Part shown: in pieces, positions 46,707 through 59,203 of the stretch | How the letters are laid out: every line of letters begins with the position of its first letter | Numbering within the stretch: the stretch's first letter is position 1 | DNA from: Nautilus pompilius | Taxonomy: Eukaryota; Mollusca; Cephalopoda; Nautilida; Nautilidae | DNA: 64,000 nucleotides | Assembly (NCBI GenBank): GCA_018389105.1 | Contig: JACATO010002458.1 | Coordinates: 228,501 to 292,500, forward strand | Direction: 5' to 3' | The notes under the pieces: model-generated | Databases searched by the model: none | Seen by the model: the letters and a program-made list of their open reading frames with translations, nothing else | Told to the model about the DNA's origin: nothing | Position numbers and translations under genes: made by a program

Positions 46707-48081
46707 GGGTATTTAACCTATTCATTTATAATCCGCTCATTTTCTAACAAAACATTTCCTAATAAATCACCATGCTCTGTTTAGCCAATTTAATTTACGT
46801 ATCCTATATTTTTAATTGTTGCTAATTATGAGAGAAGTTTTTTGTTCAGAGCCTGAACACTTAGTAATTTTTATTAAACATATTTTTAGATTTCCTCTCA
46901 AAATTCTACAAGTGATTTTAAATGCTCTAATTAAGGTTAATTTGTGCTGGGCCATTTTTGGTATCCTTCCTGTTTGTTTTTTTTTTTTTTTCCCTTAAAA
47001 TAAAGAGTCTTCCACCGACAAACGAAGGTCTGCAGCTTCCCTAACTTTTTACAATCTGTTTAATTACCACCCCGTCATCCTGTTAGTTTTATTAATTGGT
47101 GAAACCACCGAACTTTATATTTAAGGCTTTTGATTAATACCGATTCTCTTACGTAATCATGCAAATATCCCCCCCCTCATGTACAATTTGGATAACCTGG
47201 TGATTTTAGTCATTTTAGAGATTAGGTTATCGACTTGTTTTGGTTTACCTGAAAAAAGCCTCTGTATCTCTATTTTTCGTTCTTTGGCCACTGCGATACA
47301 CAGCAACAAAAACCAACGTCTACGCAGCATTTTCCATCCGTCATATTTAATGTCGAAAGATACCACACGAGTTGGTCGTTAAATCGGTTGAATCAGTCAG
47401 TAAAGGACAAGCGAGGACACATCTTCGCCAACTGTTACATCCGCCACGGTGGAAATAGCACCCGTGTAAATCAAGAACAAAGCAGAATCCAAGACCAATC
47501 GCTGCAATACGTCCTTAAACAGTTTTCTATCGAGATCTGCTATTTGAAGCTAGGTTTTGTCTTACTAATTATGCATTCCTCGGTATTTCTCTTCTTTGAG
47601 GATCTAGGGACAGAAAATGTCATGAAGTCCATTTAATGTGTTTTGTAATAATTCGATTCTTGATTCTTGCAACGCCAAAGCAAGTTTTTCCAGCCGCTAT
47701 CATATATATTGAATTCTAGTTTTTTTTGCTTAGCAACAAATAATAAATTAAACAGGTAGCTAGAATTTATTGAGTTACACTCGGATGCTTTTCAAAAGAA
47801 CACACCCCGTGCTTAAGTCACAAGTCAGTCCTGTTTTGTTGTTAAGTAAAATAGACAACAACAACACCAACAACAACAACAACAACAACAACAACAAATG
47901 CTAGTTTCCATCGGGAGAAGCAGAAGAAGAATAGGCAGAATGAGAAGAAAAAAAAAACTATAGATGTTTAGAGAATAAGTCTGGATTTAACAGATTTAGC
48001 ACACAGCTTGTTCCTTCTTCGATGAGAGACAAGGTATTTCTTAGATTGAAAGGTAAAAAGATGGAAAGAATCCCGTTAACC
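46707..48081. other. No gene recognised; (CAA)n tract
   Basis: (CAA)n at 47856-47897. The rest is AT-rich and unassigned. Confidence 0.6.
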
Positions 48082-48330
48082 GTTCAGAACATAAACATGA
48101 CTCGTCGTAAATGGTTTTATTAATGTGAAAACTACTGATAAATGGTCTGGAAAATAACCTCGACTAATATTAATTTTGTCCACATTAAATATTCGCTTAA
48201 CGTCCGGAATAGAACCAAGACTTAAAAATGGTTTTGCTAATAAGTCAGATGTTCATAAATGTTCCTGAACGTAATCATGGCTTGAAAATGCTTTCTTTAT
48301 AGTTCAACTACGAAATTATGCAACGTTACA
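48082..48330 (+). repeat. Decayed tandem repeat, about 60 bp period
   Basis: Four eroded units can be aligned from GTTCAGAACATAAACATGAC (about 48084), GTCTGGAAAATAACCTCGAC (about 48145), GTCCGGAATAGAACCAAGAC (about 48201) and CCTGAACGTAATCATGGCTT (about 48264). Three are followed by AAATGGTTTT-like or AAATGCTTTC-like text. It is old and short. Confidence 0.5.
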
Positions 48331-49376
48331 ATGAAGGGATTTGTGGATGGATAACACGCATTTTTCGATAGTGTAGATGACATCCTAGCATCGTGTTCCA
48401 GAGTTAGCAGCTCGAGTTAATCAATCACCGGTTATAGATAATTTAAACCAGTTAGTCTGCTTATTTTTTGTCATTTTAAAAATATTAAATTAAAGGATTG
48501 GGGCTGAGTTGTCATTTTTTCGGTTTCCTTCCTTTCCCGTCTCTCTCTATAAAGTAAATCGTTCAGACAGTTAGGGACTAACGCAAGATTTGTCACGTGA
48601 ATGCCCATCCAATGGTCTGTCAGTGAACTGATTATTTAATTTTAAAATGTTCCAGGTTATACCTGCTTTTATGCGAGAACTTGGCTCTTTTTGCTTGTGT
48701 TTTTCCACAGTGTCGAGCAAACCCGAGGTCTGAGAGGCATCGGATGGTTGCGTACGCAACTCAATAAAGACAACAAAACATGGATGTCGATGGGAAAACC
48801 CTGTCGTTAGTTCGGAACAAGAGGAAGCCGTGGCAGATATAGATGTGCGTAGATCAAAGGAACCTGGCGGTGACCGGCTGGTGCTGCGGTAGACAGGTGT
48901 TTGTGTGTTTACCTTAATCCAAAGATGCGGATGGAGCCACTGCAACACAAAGAACATAACTCTGTCGAAAGGTAAACACCGTCGACAGGTGACATTAACG
49001 CGGGGGAGGAGGGTAAACACAAAGCGAAAATCTCGTATTTCATCTCGGGCACGACAGGTAGGTACCAAGCATGGTGGCGGCCGGCCACCCGTGATCGCGA
49101 TCGGCCTCGGCCCGTGGGTGGACAGCTAATCACTACGGATCCGACTTCCTTTGTGGGGACTGCACAAGCTACCTGTAAATTACTTTATATTTGTTTTCTT
49201 TTTTTTTTAGCACCTTACTCTCTTTCTTCAGTTATCCATCAATCTATCTTTTTTTTTGTACCCAATTTTCTCCCCTATTATGTAAATTAGTGTGTACTTT
49301 TTATGCAAATTAACTGGTTCGCTTGAATGATTTCTTATGAAAGAATAGTACTGGGATAACAGATAAACAAGCAGAT
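48331..49376. other. No gene recognised
   Basis: A minus-strand open frame of 165 codons (48571-49068) is one of the longer non-repeat frames in the window. It begins MVPTCRARDEIRDFRFVFTL, shows no domain, signal peptide or membrane segment I recognise, and overlaps frames on the other strand. I do not call it a gene. Confidence 0.5.

Positions 49377-49459
<83 letters not shown>
49377..49459. repeat. (ACT)n then (AAT)n compound microsatellite
   Basis: About 48 bp of ACT repeat passes directly into about 35 bp of AAT repeat. On the minus strand this reads as a Ser run followed by an Ile run, an artefact. Confidence 0.95.
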
Positions 49460-50671
49460 GCCGGGGTTACTGATACGTTGGATGAGTACACTACCCTAGA
49501 TGATCACCTTACCGACAATCCCTGGTTCCGTTTCCGATGTTTAAAACGATGTACTGAAAACAACTGACCCGTAAACATTATTTCATTGCCCGCTAATGCT
49601 GTCAGTACAATTTTTTCCTGCAGCATCACAGCATCCTAGTTTGTACAGTGAGAAGAGAGATGATGGGAGATGCCGAAAACTCTCCACACTGTGAAAACAA
49701 CAACTCGGCCATAGACGGTTGGTTTGCATGCTGAGGACTGCGAACGTGTACAGTAACGATAGCCGCTGACACAGAGTAACCTAATTACAATAACTCAGCT
49801 GACAGAACGCCTTAATGACAGCAGGGTTTCTGTCCATTGTGTAATTACTGGTGAGTCAGATAACCTTCCTTCCCCGAGAGTCTTTGAGAGCGATGTCTTT
49901 CTACCCCTCTCCTGTATTTAGCAAGTTTAAACTTCAGTGGACGACTGGAGGCTGACTTACTTCCGTAAATCATTACTATAATTATTTATTTAGTTAATTT
50001 CGTGTTTTTTTTAAAATATCTTCCTGTGTATCCACGTCCAGTCTTCTTTTATTTTTTTACGCCAAAAAAATCGCTCGCATATTATGTATTCGCTGGTTCT
50101 CTCAGCTGTCATAATAACCCCGGTCAGAGAGATAAATCACGTGACTATGAAGAGGGTTAAACCCGGGAGAACTCTCAGATCCCCTGACTATCACGTCGCT
50201 TTATTTATTAACGCCCTGATTCTCTTGTTAATTCTTCCTGGCCCGGGCTCTTTTATAGAACGTGATCACTAATACGTAACGATCTGACTGTTATTTCAAG
50301 TGGTCTCCCAATGGGAAAGGAAATTATTCAATCAAAACACAGATTTTAGCACTCGAATCCATTTTCGTGGGGGGGCGGAATTACAGGCAAAGTAGGCAGC
50401 CAAAGGTTCAGTCCGTTTAAAATACTGCTTTAGTTAATATTTTTTCGTATTAGTGTACGGGTGCGCCACATCTACAGTGTCGTGCCTGCTACCGAATTGT
50501 CCACGTTGCTTATCTTCATATCATCTGCGTTTGTCTTACCGCGCGTTCATGCTGCTCTGGCCGTACTGCCCAGCTATCTGCGTTAGCGAGTGTCCATATT
50601 TCACTCTCGCACGTGTTACCAGCGCTTCCTTATTATGCAAACTGGGATGAAGACTGGTGAAACACTGATGA
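49460..50671. other. No gene recognised
   Basis: Unassigned DNA. The frame at 50453-50650 starts at a non-ATG codon and has no known domain. Confidence 0.55.
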
Positions 50672-51187
50672 TCTTCTGAGAAGGCTGGGAGAGATGCATG
50701 GAAGTTAAACATTCATTTTGTAAGTTCCCCTGCATCGCAGAGCGGGGGGCCAGATCGTTTCCATTCAATCCGTCCCGCTAGAGAACCTGGCTGCAGCAGC
50801 GCAGCTGGAGCTGGTACACATCATCGGAGAGCCGGTGAATTCTGCGCTCGTGTAATTCGAGAAGATTCTTACCGAGAGCAAGAATCCGCGAGCTCGGTCG
50901 CGAACCGCCGTGGATTCGAGCAACAGCAGCTACCATCGGCCTTACCAACGGGATCGCAGACACGAACAGAAATCCGCTTTCTGTTTGGCCTCGGGCATTC
51001 TTCGGAACAGAGCGAGATCCTCGTAAGAACCGGGCTGGAATGGGCATTTCGGCGGACGAACCCGGGCGCCCTGTTTCCCCTCCCTCCCGGGGTTAATGAC
51101 GAACCGACCGAAAGGTTCGCTGATTACGGGGGCCGTTTGATCTTGCCGCGTTCTTGTCATTCCGTCTACCTTTCGAGGATGGGGTAG
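50672..51187 (+). other. CpG-rich block with a 171-codon open frame lacking ATG
   Basis: In the frame ending TAG at 51185-51187 there is no stop back to consecutive TGA codons at 50666-50671. The only ATG lies two codons before the stop. The reading is rich in Arg, Ser, Pro and Gly (for example AREPGCSSAAGAGTHHRRAG) and shows no domain. It might be an internal exon or simply GC-rich DNA, in which stops are rare. An overlapping minus frame (50778-51047) is equally unrecognisable, which argues against coding. Confidence 0.2.
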
Positions 51188-53456
51188 CGAGAACTGCCAC
51201 CCACCCGACCTGACCCAGATCTGGCGCGAACCTTTGACCTCGTCTGACCCAAATCAAGGCGTCTGGGACTGAAACCTGCGCGGGTTTCTCTCCTGGCTCT
51301 GCGTGATTGACTAACGCAGATCTCTCCCTCCCCCTCTCGCTGTTTTTTTTTTGTCGTTCCTTTATGAAAAGATATGCCATAAACATTCCAAAATAAAAAT
51401 AAAAAAAAAAAAGGGGGAGAAGACGAAAACAAACCGGGTTACCGAGATATCTCGTGACACCTTTTATGAGAGGGGGGGGCGAAATAAAAACGTTTTCTCA
51501 GTTGGTTAACTAGTGTTTTTCTTGTCGCAGATTCCGAGAAGTGATGGGAAACGATAAAAGGAATGCATCCTTTAGCCAGGTTAAAATCCAGATGCGATAC
51601 AAGACACACACACCACACACACACACACACAAAAAGAGAGAAATATTGCAATGTGACGTCATCACGCCTCGCGCGCGCCAAGTTCTTTCCGGTCGGGTTC
51701 CGAAGATCGTCCGGACCTCCTCCTCCTCCTGACCCAGGAAGCTGCCTGGATACGTCCACAGCTTCCCGCCGCCGTCAGGGGTCGCGCTGATCTCGGCGAG
51801 CGACAATCCGTCGGGCTCGCAGCGATTAGGGAAAACTGGCTCGGGGGGGAAATCGCGGTGAATGCTCTCGGCTGAGATGGGTCGGTGATGGACGGACCGA
51901 GGAGGGATAAGACAGAAATCTTACTTCTCGCGGAAAATGTCTTGGCGCGAACAACGAAAACACAGGTAGCTGTAGATTTCTGGACCACTTTATTTTTAGG
52001 CCGAGGCGGGCAGCGAAAGACTGTACACGTTTATATGAACGAACAGATCACTCAGCATCCTAGCCTGAGCCAGAACATCACTGGCTCTAGATTAATCGCT
52101 GTCTAATAAGTTAGTAAACACGCGCATAACCATTCTTGTGCCAAATTACTGGGCACGGAATATTAAATCAGATCTCTGGAATCAGCAGCTGATGAAACTG
52201 CCCATCAGCCTTGTAATTCCAGGATAACGAATCATTCAGGAGGGCTGATACTGGAGGGGAGAAGTCGTCGCTGTTAATAACTAAATGCATATGGTCTGCC
52301 TTTATGGGAAATGCCACTGAGTATCGCGTAAAGGTGACGTTTACTTATCTTTGGTGAATCAGTAAACGGAAGAATTTGTCCAAAGTTTGTTTGAATAGAT
52401 GCAGCATTTTCCTGCAGCAGTTCAGAAAGAAAGGATTTAAATAAGAATATAAAACATAAGTTATTACTACTGATACAATAACAACAACAACTACCATAAT
52501 AATAATGTCACCTTTCAATATCTTTAATTATATATATATATGTTTTGCATCTTTTTTGATTATGGATAATTTTTTTAAAAAATTAAGATTAGGTAAATCA
52601 ATTTTTTAGAATGAAGTGCGGTGGGAGTGTGACACGGAGTGCTTCTTCGACCTTAATTATTTGCATAAACGTTTTCGATTACACATGAGCCACCATATTT
52701 TATCGATTTTCTGTCGCAAAATATAATTTTCTTTTCTTTCTCCCCCCCATTTTTATTGGATTTCTATTTATTAAACTTTGCAGAAAAAAAAAAAGTTTAT
52801 TATGTTATTTCCTTTGGTAAACGCGCCATTGTTCTATAGATAACACGAAATTACATATCTACATCCTACGCATTTGCTATACATATTCAGTACCGTGTAC
52901 TTAGAGGACAGTTAATGGACCTAGAGGATTTAATACCGGTAAAATAAATACTGTAGCTTGTGTAGATACAGGAAAATAAACACATTTTATGCGTAGTTCG
53001 AAAGGAAAAAAAAATACGACCAAAAATATAATTTTTAAAAAAAATCATTTTGAACTATTTAGTATTTGTCTGATAAGCTTTGAAAATTCGCAATGCCATT
53101 TTAAGATGATCTACAAACAAACAAACACTTCTTTATCAGATGTAAAGTCTAGCCAAGAAGATCAATACACACTCTAGTAAAGATGTTCATTCACTTTATA
53201 AAAATAATTAAATCGATTTAGGTACGATAATTAACTTCATAAATATTTACACAAGAATGGCCGACGGCTTTCATAATATGTTTATTATTATACATGCATT
53301 GTTACCTTTTCATAAAGGCAACTTTGTCCACCTGTATTTATTAATATTTGCCACCTGCCCTCAGGTGTGCACTTTTACGCTCTAACTAGATGGGGTAGCA
53401 AATGGCTGAATTCAATGAAACCGACACATCGAAGATGTCGCGCCAATTATGGCCGC
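51188..53456. other. No gene recognised; second CpG-rich block and isolated CRE palindrome
   Basis: A (CA)n-like run lies at about 51605-51630, followed by a perfect TGACGTCA at 51654-51661 and a CpG-rich block to about 51950. Downstream DNA is AT-rich. Several overlapping frames on both strands at 51439-51988 have no domain. Confidence 0.5.
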
Positions 53457-53499
53457 CGCGCGCGCGTGTGCGTGCGCGTGTGTGTGTGTGTGTGTGTGT
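53457..53499. repeat. (CG)/(TG) alternating tract
   Basis: About 43 bp of alternating purine-pyrimidine beginning with (CG)n and grading into (TG)n, another Z-DNA-prone tract. Confidence 0.93.
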
Positions 53500-56400
53500 A
53501 CTGGTGGTGATCAAATGAAACAGTTCATCAAGCATAAAGTAAGTTATCTCGATGTAAATATTTCGTATGACAAAAGATCGCGAACACACTTTTTTTCTTA
53601 ACATGCACGGATTTTCCAGCACTCTTAAACACGTGACCGCATCTATGGCCGCCTTTATGTATTTATATATATATATACGTATACCCACGCCTACGTTTTT
53701 GTGATCTCCAAAATTCAAAAGAACGATAGAGAAAGAAATAAATGTGTCAAATAGGTCTATTGGCAGCGAGGTTAGCACCAACAATTCTTCTTGTTCAGAA
53801 TATAATGTGATGATTGCCGTCGAATCTGGGAAATCATCCGCACCAGTAAAGAAAGCAGAACATAACAAGTGGAAGAAGAAGAAGAAGAAGAAGAAAACAA
53901 ATGAACAATAACCCAGAATGTATGGAAGGAGAGTAAGACGAGTTAGGAAAGACGGACACCGCCTCACTGTTGCTATTTTCGGTTTCCTATTCGTCCTCGT
54001 TGTTAAGTTTTACGAAAATGGAAATAGTTCACTGGGAAGCCAGTCCTTCAACAATCAATGAAGGTATGGAGAATAACTGTAAAGTTTTACGCCGCGTTCG
54101 TGTGTGGCAGCCGTAACTCATATTTCATACTTGAACCAGTTTTTCAGAGCATATAGTTACATAGATATATTAGCATATGCCATTAATTTCCGGAGATCTA
54201 CCAAAGGGAAATAAACCAGTGGTATAGATTTTCTAGCTTTGGTCTACCGGCTCCTTTCTGTGTTAGTTTTCTCCGGAATACTCATGTTTCCCGGACATAT
54301 AATTAGATGAGTTTCATAGCAGGTCTTCTTCTCCCCCGCTTAAGTCGGTGATATCGGGTGTGGAGGGGAGAAAGAAAGAAAGAAGCAGGATAAATTGAAA
54401 CCTAATATTTTCCCCTCTTGTTTCAGCCACTTGGTGATGGAAATCTGCCAGTGGAGTAAAAAAAGGGGGGGTGTGTGCTGTCGTTATACATTACAGTGTT
54501 GTATTCCTTTGTAATTAATTCCCCCCCTTTATATTATACGCGATTTTAATGGGAAGTAATGACAGACGTACGAGCAGGACTTTAGCAGTTCACAAAAATA
54601 AAAGAGAAAGTGACGTCATGAGGTGGACGACATTCCAGATGTTTGAGTTCATCCGACAGTTATTTCACCAAGTAAAACGTACACGCGGCTAAACGACACG
54701 CGATCATAACAAAGGTTTTTCTTTCCTTTTTAAAGTCGTAACAATACATCACGTAATTAACATAATTCAAGATAGAAGCGATCCCATCGTCCGAGGGGGT
54801 GAGAAAGAGCAAAACTATCTCCTTTACGTCACAGTCCGGGTTCCTGGTTGACTTCGATGACGCCATAACTTTCGCTACTTGAGGCGATTGGCGAGATGAA
54901 GGAAACGAGGGATGGATCTCTCGCTACCTCGCTACTCAGAAGTTACCGGACCTGGGGGGGGCACGGGCTTAGCAGGAACATGAAAAGAGACCTCGCTGAA
55001 GTTTACTCGGTTTACGAAATTAACAATAGTGAAGGATACAAGCCCTTCTCCCGATCGCAAAGGTGTTAATTCATCACATTTCTAACACCAGTAGGAGTCA
55101 TTGACTAAGCAAGCATAAAAAAACGCGAACCTGTCCAAGACCGATTCCATCAAGCCGTTGCTGATCACGCTATAGACATACAACAACAACAACAAACCCA
55201 TACATGGCACCAGAAACTTTCTTTCCCGTCGATAATCCAGCCGTCTCGCAATGCATCGTTATGGAAGCCGCAAGTGAAGCTGACCAACTAAAGAGTCACC
55301 AAACTGAAGCTGGACGCCACACCTGCAACTAAATGTACCTTTGCAATCAAAGTAGGAGAAACTATCTCCATTGCAAACATAATCTTTCTCTTAGATATTT
55401 TGCACTAAATACATAGAATATCTGAACCATTTTTTCTCTTTTCCCCTCGTTTTCATAATTTTTTTTAAAAAACATCTAACACGAATAGCCACTAACAATC
55501 ACTGCTCCCGCCACTGTTCCAGACGCCCACGACTGTAAGAATTCACGGTGATTGTCGTCGCGTTCAAGTTGTAATCTTAAAAAAAAAGTTTGTTACCGAA
55601 CACTAAAAAAACGACTGGAAATAAATAGACTAAACATTCCAGCCCAGACTAACAGTATCCGTATCTCTGTATTTTTTTCTAGATTTATTAGAATTTTAAC
55701 GTTTGTTTTACTTTTCTGGACGGACCTTTTTGTTTCAGTAACTGTGAAAAGTATATTGTCCTTCACTGGCCGTATGTCTTACAGTCGAAAGAAGCAAATC
55801 GTAGGAGGTGACGGCAACGCCACCCAGCGGCCATTAGGGCACCTTAACGAAGACGCCCTCGAAGTACGGCTCGACTAAGCTGAAAAGTGAGCAAAAAAAA
55901 GCTGATAACTGGAAATAGTTTGGCTGGTCCCGTGTTCATCCGTTGACAGTGTTTGGAGAGTCTTTCCGAAAAGTACATCAGGTTGCTTAAACGTTTATTC
56001 GAAAGCTTGATCTACTTTCAGCTAAGAAAAGAGAGAGAGAGAGAGAGAAAAAAAAGCCATCCGCTCTTATTTGTTCAGACGGGTTAATAAATCAACACGC
56101 TGAGTAATTTTGTCTGCAGCAGTTTATAAAAAAAACAGAACAACAAGAGCGTGTCTGTCATCCCGTTCATACCCCGTGATTAAAAACAAATACGTGACAG
56201 GGCGACGTCCTGATCGCGAGCAAGGTTCCGCCAGTCCGTTCGTCAGTGCCCGCTAACTCGAAATCCCTCCATACTTATTTACTCGCGGTGCTCTCACCTC
56301 CAGTCAGGTGAGACCAGCTGAACGCTTTTTTGAGTTATCGCCGTTATACCCCCCCCCCCAATCTCACACACACACACAACCAAACTACTATGGTGGCCAG

Positions 56401-56970
56401 CCATCAGCTGGAATAATTCTGATTTCTTTAAAAAAAACACACGACCAGTACAACTCGGCGTTTGGCTGGGACGGGCTGGTCAGTCCGCCGGAGGGGCCAG
56501 AGGGGCCAGAGTTCGATCACCGGTTTGTTCTCACTCTCTTTCTCCAGTTCGTCTCCGGGGGCACTTCCTCCCACATTCAGATGCGCGGAATTCTAGCAGG
56601 AATATTTTTTTTTTTGTCTTGTCTCCCTTCCCGATGCAGTTATTGCTGCACGGCTGCACAACCCGGGGCAAGAACGAGGCGGCCAGCGGGACGGAGATGA
56701 GAACAGTTTGCCTATTGGCTTCGTTCTGCTGAAAACCTTGATGAACACTCGAATATTTTGCGTTAGAACGCGAGGCAATAGTCGTGGACGCCAGTGTGTG
56801 TAGCCTTAAGTCCCTCCACCACTATCCCGGTCACCGCTTCATTAACACGAAGACATCAGCCACTACATTGTTTCTAAAGCGACGTACAAAATAATAGAAA
56901 ATCGAGGAGAGTGACTTTCGGTGCGTCTCACAAAAGGACCCTGATGTGTGTGTGTGTGTTTGGGTGGCTT
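53500..56970. other. No gene recognised; isolated CRE palindrome
   Basis: A perfect TGACGTCA lies at 54611-54618, a short (AAG)n near 53873-53895 and a short GA run near 56031-56048. Around 56475-56525, GGTCAGTCCG and GAGTTCGATCACC are spaced roughly like weak A and B boxes; I regard this as too poor to call a tRNA or SINE. Confidence 0.5.
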
Positions 56971-56971
56971 G

Positions 56972-56981
56972 TTTATTATTA

Positions 56982-57048
<67 letters not shown>
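56972..57048. repeat. (ATT)n microsatellite
   Basis: About 77 bp of ATT/TTA repeat. Confidence 0.95.
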
Positions 57049-57049
<1 letters not shown>

Positions 57050-57348
57050 TAGAATTTTGCTTCTACGATGTGTAAAAACATAAAGAGAAAACTGATGAGA
57101 TTGTTTGTGAACTTCTCGAAGATGAAGCTAAAGATAAATGTGTGCACCCATTTGTATTCATCTTTGTCTCTGGACATTTTTGGGGGTCAAATCCCGAAGG
57201 AAATCCAGCGGGGCTGAAACTCTTCGTTCTTTTTAAAAGATGAGTGGGTGGTGCAGTTCGTCTCACCTATCACAGAGCAAATGCGTTCTGGTGGACGAAA
57301 GGGCTAACCCTATAACTAACATTTGTATCTCTAACTAACTCACACACC
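57049..57348. other. No gene recognised
   Basis: Nothing recognisable. Confidence 0.6.
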
Positions 57349-57379
<31 letters not shown>

Positions 57380-57392
57380 TGCGTGCGCATGT
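57349..57392. repeat. (GT)n tract ending in GCGCGTGCGTGCGC
   Basis: About 44 bp of alternating purine-pyrimidine DNA, again TG passing into CG, Z-DNA-prone. Confidence 0.93.
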
Positions 57393-57644
57393 ATTCCGGA
57401 GGAGGAGTCGCACGTCCGTGCTATTAGTCCGCGTCTTGGCCTGTGTCGGGTACGATTAGAATTGCGTTGTTAATGGTACCCAAGCCTGGCCCAGAATCAA
57501 TGCGCAGTCATCCATTATAAAATAGATGATAAGGTTTCGAGTCAGGTGATTACTGACGCGGATAGGTAAAGTGTTGTTTTTATATAAAATTTTCTAGCAT
57601 TTACCTACAAAAATGTATTTCGTACGAATTCCTCTGATTTTTGT

Positions 57645-57990
57645 CGATGAAGGTGGACTCTGCACGACATCTACTAACAAAGATAGATTTTTAAAATGTG
57701 CTTTATTTCCTTATACTGATAAGCGTGGAGTTTATATGAAAGTTACTAATATGTAGTAATAAACACACTATTTGCTAATATCTACTGATGAAGGTGGACT
57801 TTACACGACATTTAGTACTAAAGGTAGATTTTAAATTGAATTTACTTGTATTTACTGACAAAGATGAACTTAAACTATATTTTCTATTCAAAGTGGATTT
57901 TAAATGGTGTCTAATAATAAATATTTTATACGATGCTTACAAACATTCATTATCAAAGATTAACTTTACACCATTTTTACTGACCTTACT
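57645..57990 (+). repeat. Decayed tandem repeat, about 45 bp period
   Basis: Eroded units share an AAAGGTGGACTTTA-like core followed by ACGACATTTACTAA-like sequence: GAAGGTGGACTCTGCACGAC (about 57649), AAAGATAGATTTTTAAAATG (about 57679), AAGCGTGGAGTTTATATGAA (about 57721), GAAGGTGGACTTTACACGAC (about 57790), AAAGGTAGATTTTAAATTGA (about 57820), AAAGATGAACTTAAACTATA (about 57859) and AAAGTGGATTTTAAATGGTG (about 57890). In translation this appears as recurring KVDF. The units are too diverged and too short to suggest function. Confidence 0.6.
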
Positions 57991-58792
57991 AATAAAATCA
58001 TTTGGTATTCACAGAATGAATGATCTTTCTTCCTCTCTCTAGCATCCCGTTCTTGATTAGTTTTACCGATCGGTAACTCGATTAAAGGTACTGAAAAGGT
58101 CCATCGATGAACTCTAACCCCGTTTATTATCGGTGGGCTTTTCTGACAGAAACAACTGATACTCTCTCATCGATCTTCGGAATCCACCCCGCACCGTCAC
58201 GTGATGGAATATCGGCCACGTGCGCGCGTCGTAATTTGTCGAGAGAAGGCAAAAAAAGGGGGAGGAAACTCGGTATAAAAAAAAACCCCACCCAGCAAAG
58301 TACTGCTTTCCACGGCCCCACCATTTTCGCCCCGTCGGGATACAGGGCTTGTTTACGTATTCGGTGGCCGGGGGGGGGGGATCGTGCCGGGGCTAGGAGA
58401 GGGACGGAAGGGCCAGTAGTCATCAGACCGCAGTTCCTACTCCCAGCAGAGCCCCGCGTTTCCCCCGCTCGACGGTGAGTTCCACTGTGTCGTCTCGCAC
58501 CCTTTCCGACGATTTCGCTAACGCCGACGAGCCGTGACACACACACACACACAAAGTCAGGTGAACACGTCATTTCCGGAAGAAAGTCCCGGCCCCTCCC
58601 TTTTACCCCCCCCCACCCGACCTTCAATTCACCTCTCTGAAAAATTTTTTTCGCGTAAGTATCCGACAAAAAAAAAATGCGAGTCGCAACCGGAATCTGA
58701 GACCCAACGATAAGGAGCTCGGTTTTCACGAAGTTGGGATGGTAGATCAGTCATCTCTAAATGGTTCCTCACCGATCTTTCAAGATTTCGAC
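57991..58792. other. No gene recognised; CpG-rich block with long G run
   Basis: About 58180-58480 is GC-rich, with an uninterrupted G run near 58371-58380 and GGGGC/GAGGGAC clusters downstream. The 200-codon minus frame across it (58127-58729) opens at GTG and passes through a CA run, so I reject it as a gene. Confidence 0.5.
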
Positions 58793-58793
58793 G

Positions 58794-58826
<33 letters not shown>

Positions 58827-58851
58827 TTAGTATTATATTATTATTATTAAA
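58793..58851. repeat. (ATT)n microsatellite
   Basis: About 59 bp of ATT repeat with GTA interruptions. Confidence 0.95.
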
Positions 58852-58924
58852 TTTTGGACTCGTTTGTTCTGCTTATACAATAAAAAGAGCTATAAACGAC
58901 AAACAGTATCTTAGTTTTCCGTAG

Positions 58925-59169
58925 CTCTCGAGGAGAGATTAACTGAATTAGAGACAGCAACCCAACGGCGGACACCATCCAACAACTCTCTCTCTCCATC
59001 TCTCTCTCTCTCTCTCTCATCTCCCTCCTCTCTCTCTCCTTCTCCTCTCCATCTCTCTCCTCGCTCTCTCCTCTCTCTCTCCTCCTCTCTCAGCTCTCTC
59101 TCTCTCTCTCTCTCTCGAGGATGAGATTACTGAATTAGAGACAGCAACCCAACGGCGGACATCCACCCA

Positions 59170-59203
<34 letters not shown>

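Noticed and set aside
48571..49068. A 165-codon minus-strand gene with ATG
   Set aside because: No domain, no supporting splice or promoter context, and alternative frames overlap it. Length is plausible by chance in 64 kb.
53386..53967. A 193-codon minus-strand gene
   Set aside because: It starts at GTG and includes poly-Phe, Thr-His and Ala-Arg runs produced by simple repeats.
56475..56525. tRNA gene or SINE head
   Set aside because: Only a GAGTTCGATCACC B-box-like string is decent. The A box is weak and no cloverleaf can be drawn.
971..58215. Enrichment of E-boxes (CACGTG, often GTCACGTG)
   Set aside because: I see roughly 15-20 in the window, close to random expectation for a 6-mer, so there is no clear enrichment without a proper count.
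58127..58729. A 200-codon minus-strand gene
   Set aside because: It starts at GTG, passes through a CA microsatellite and a long G run, and matches no family.
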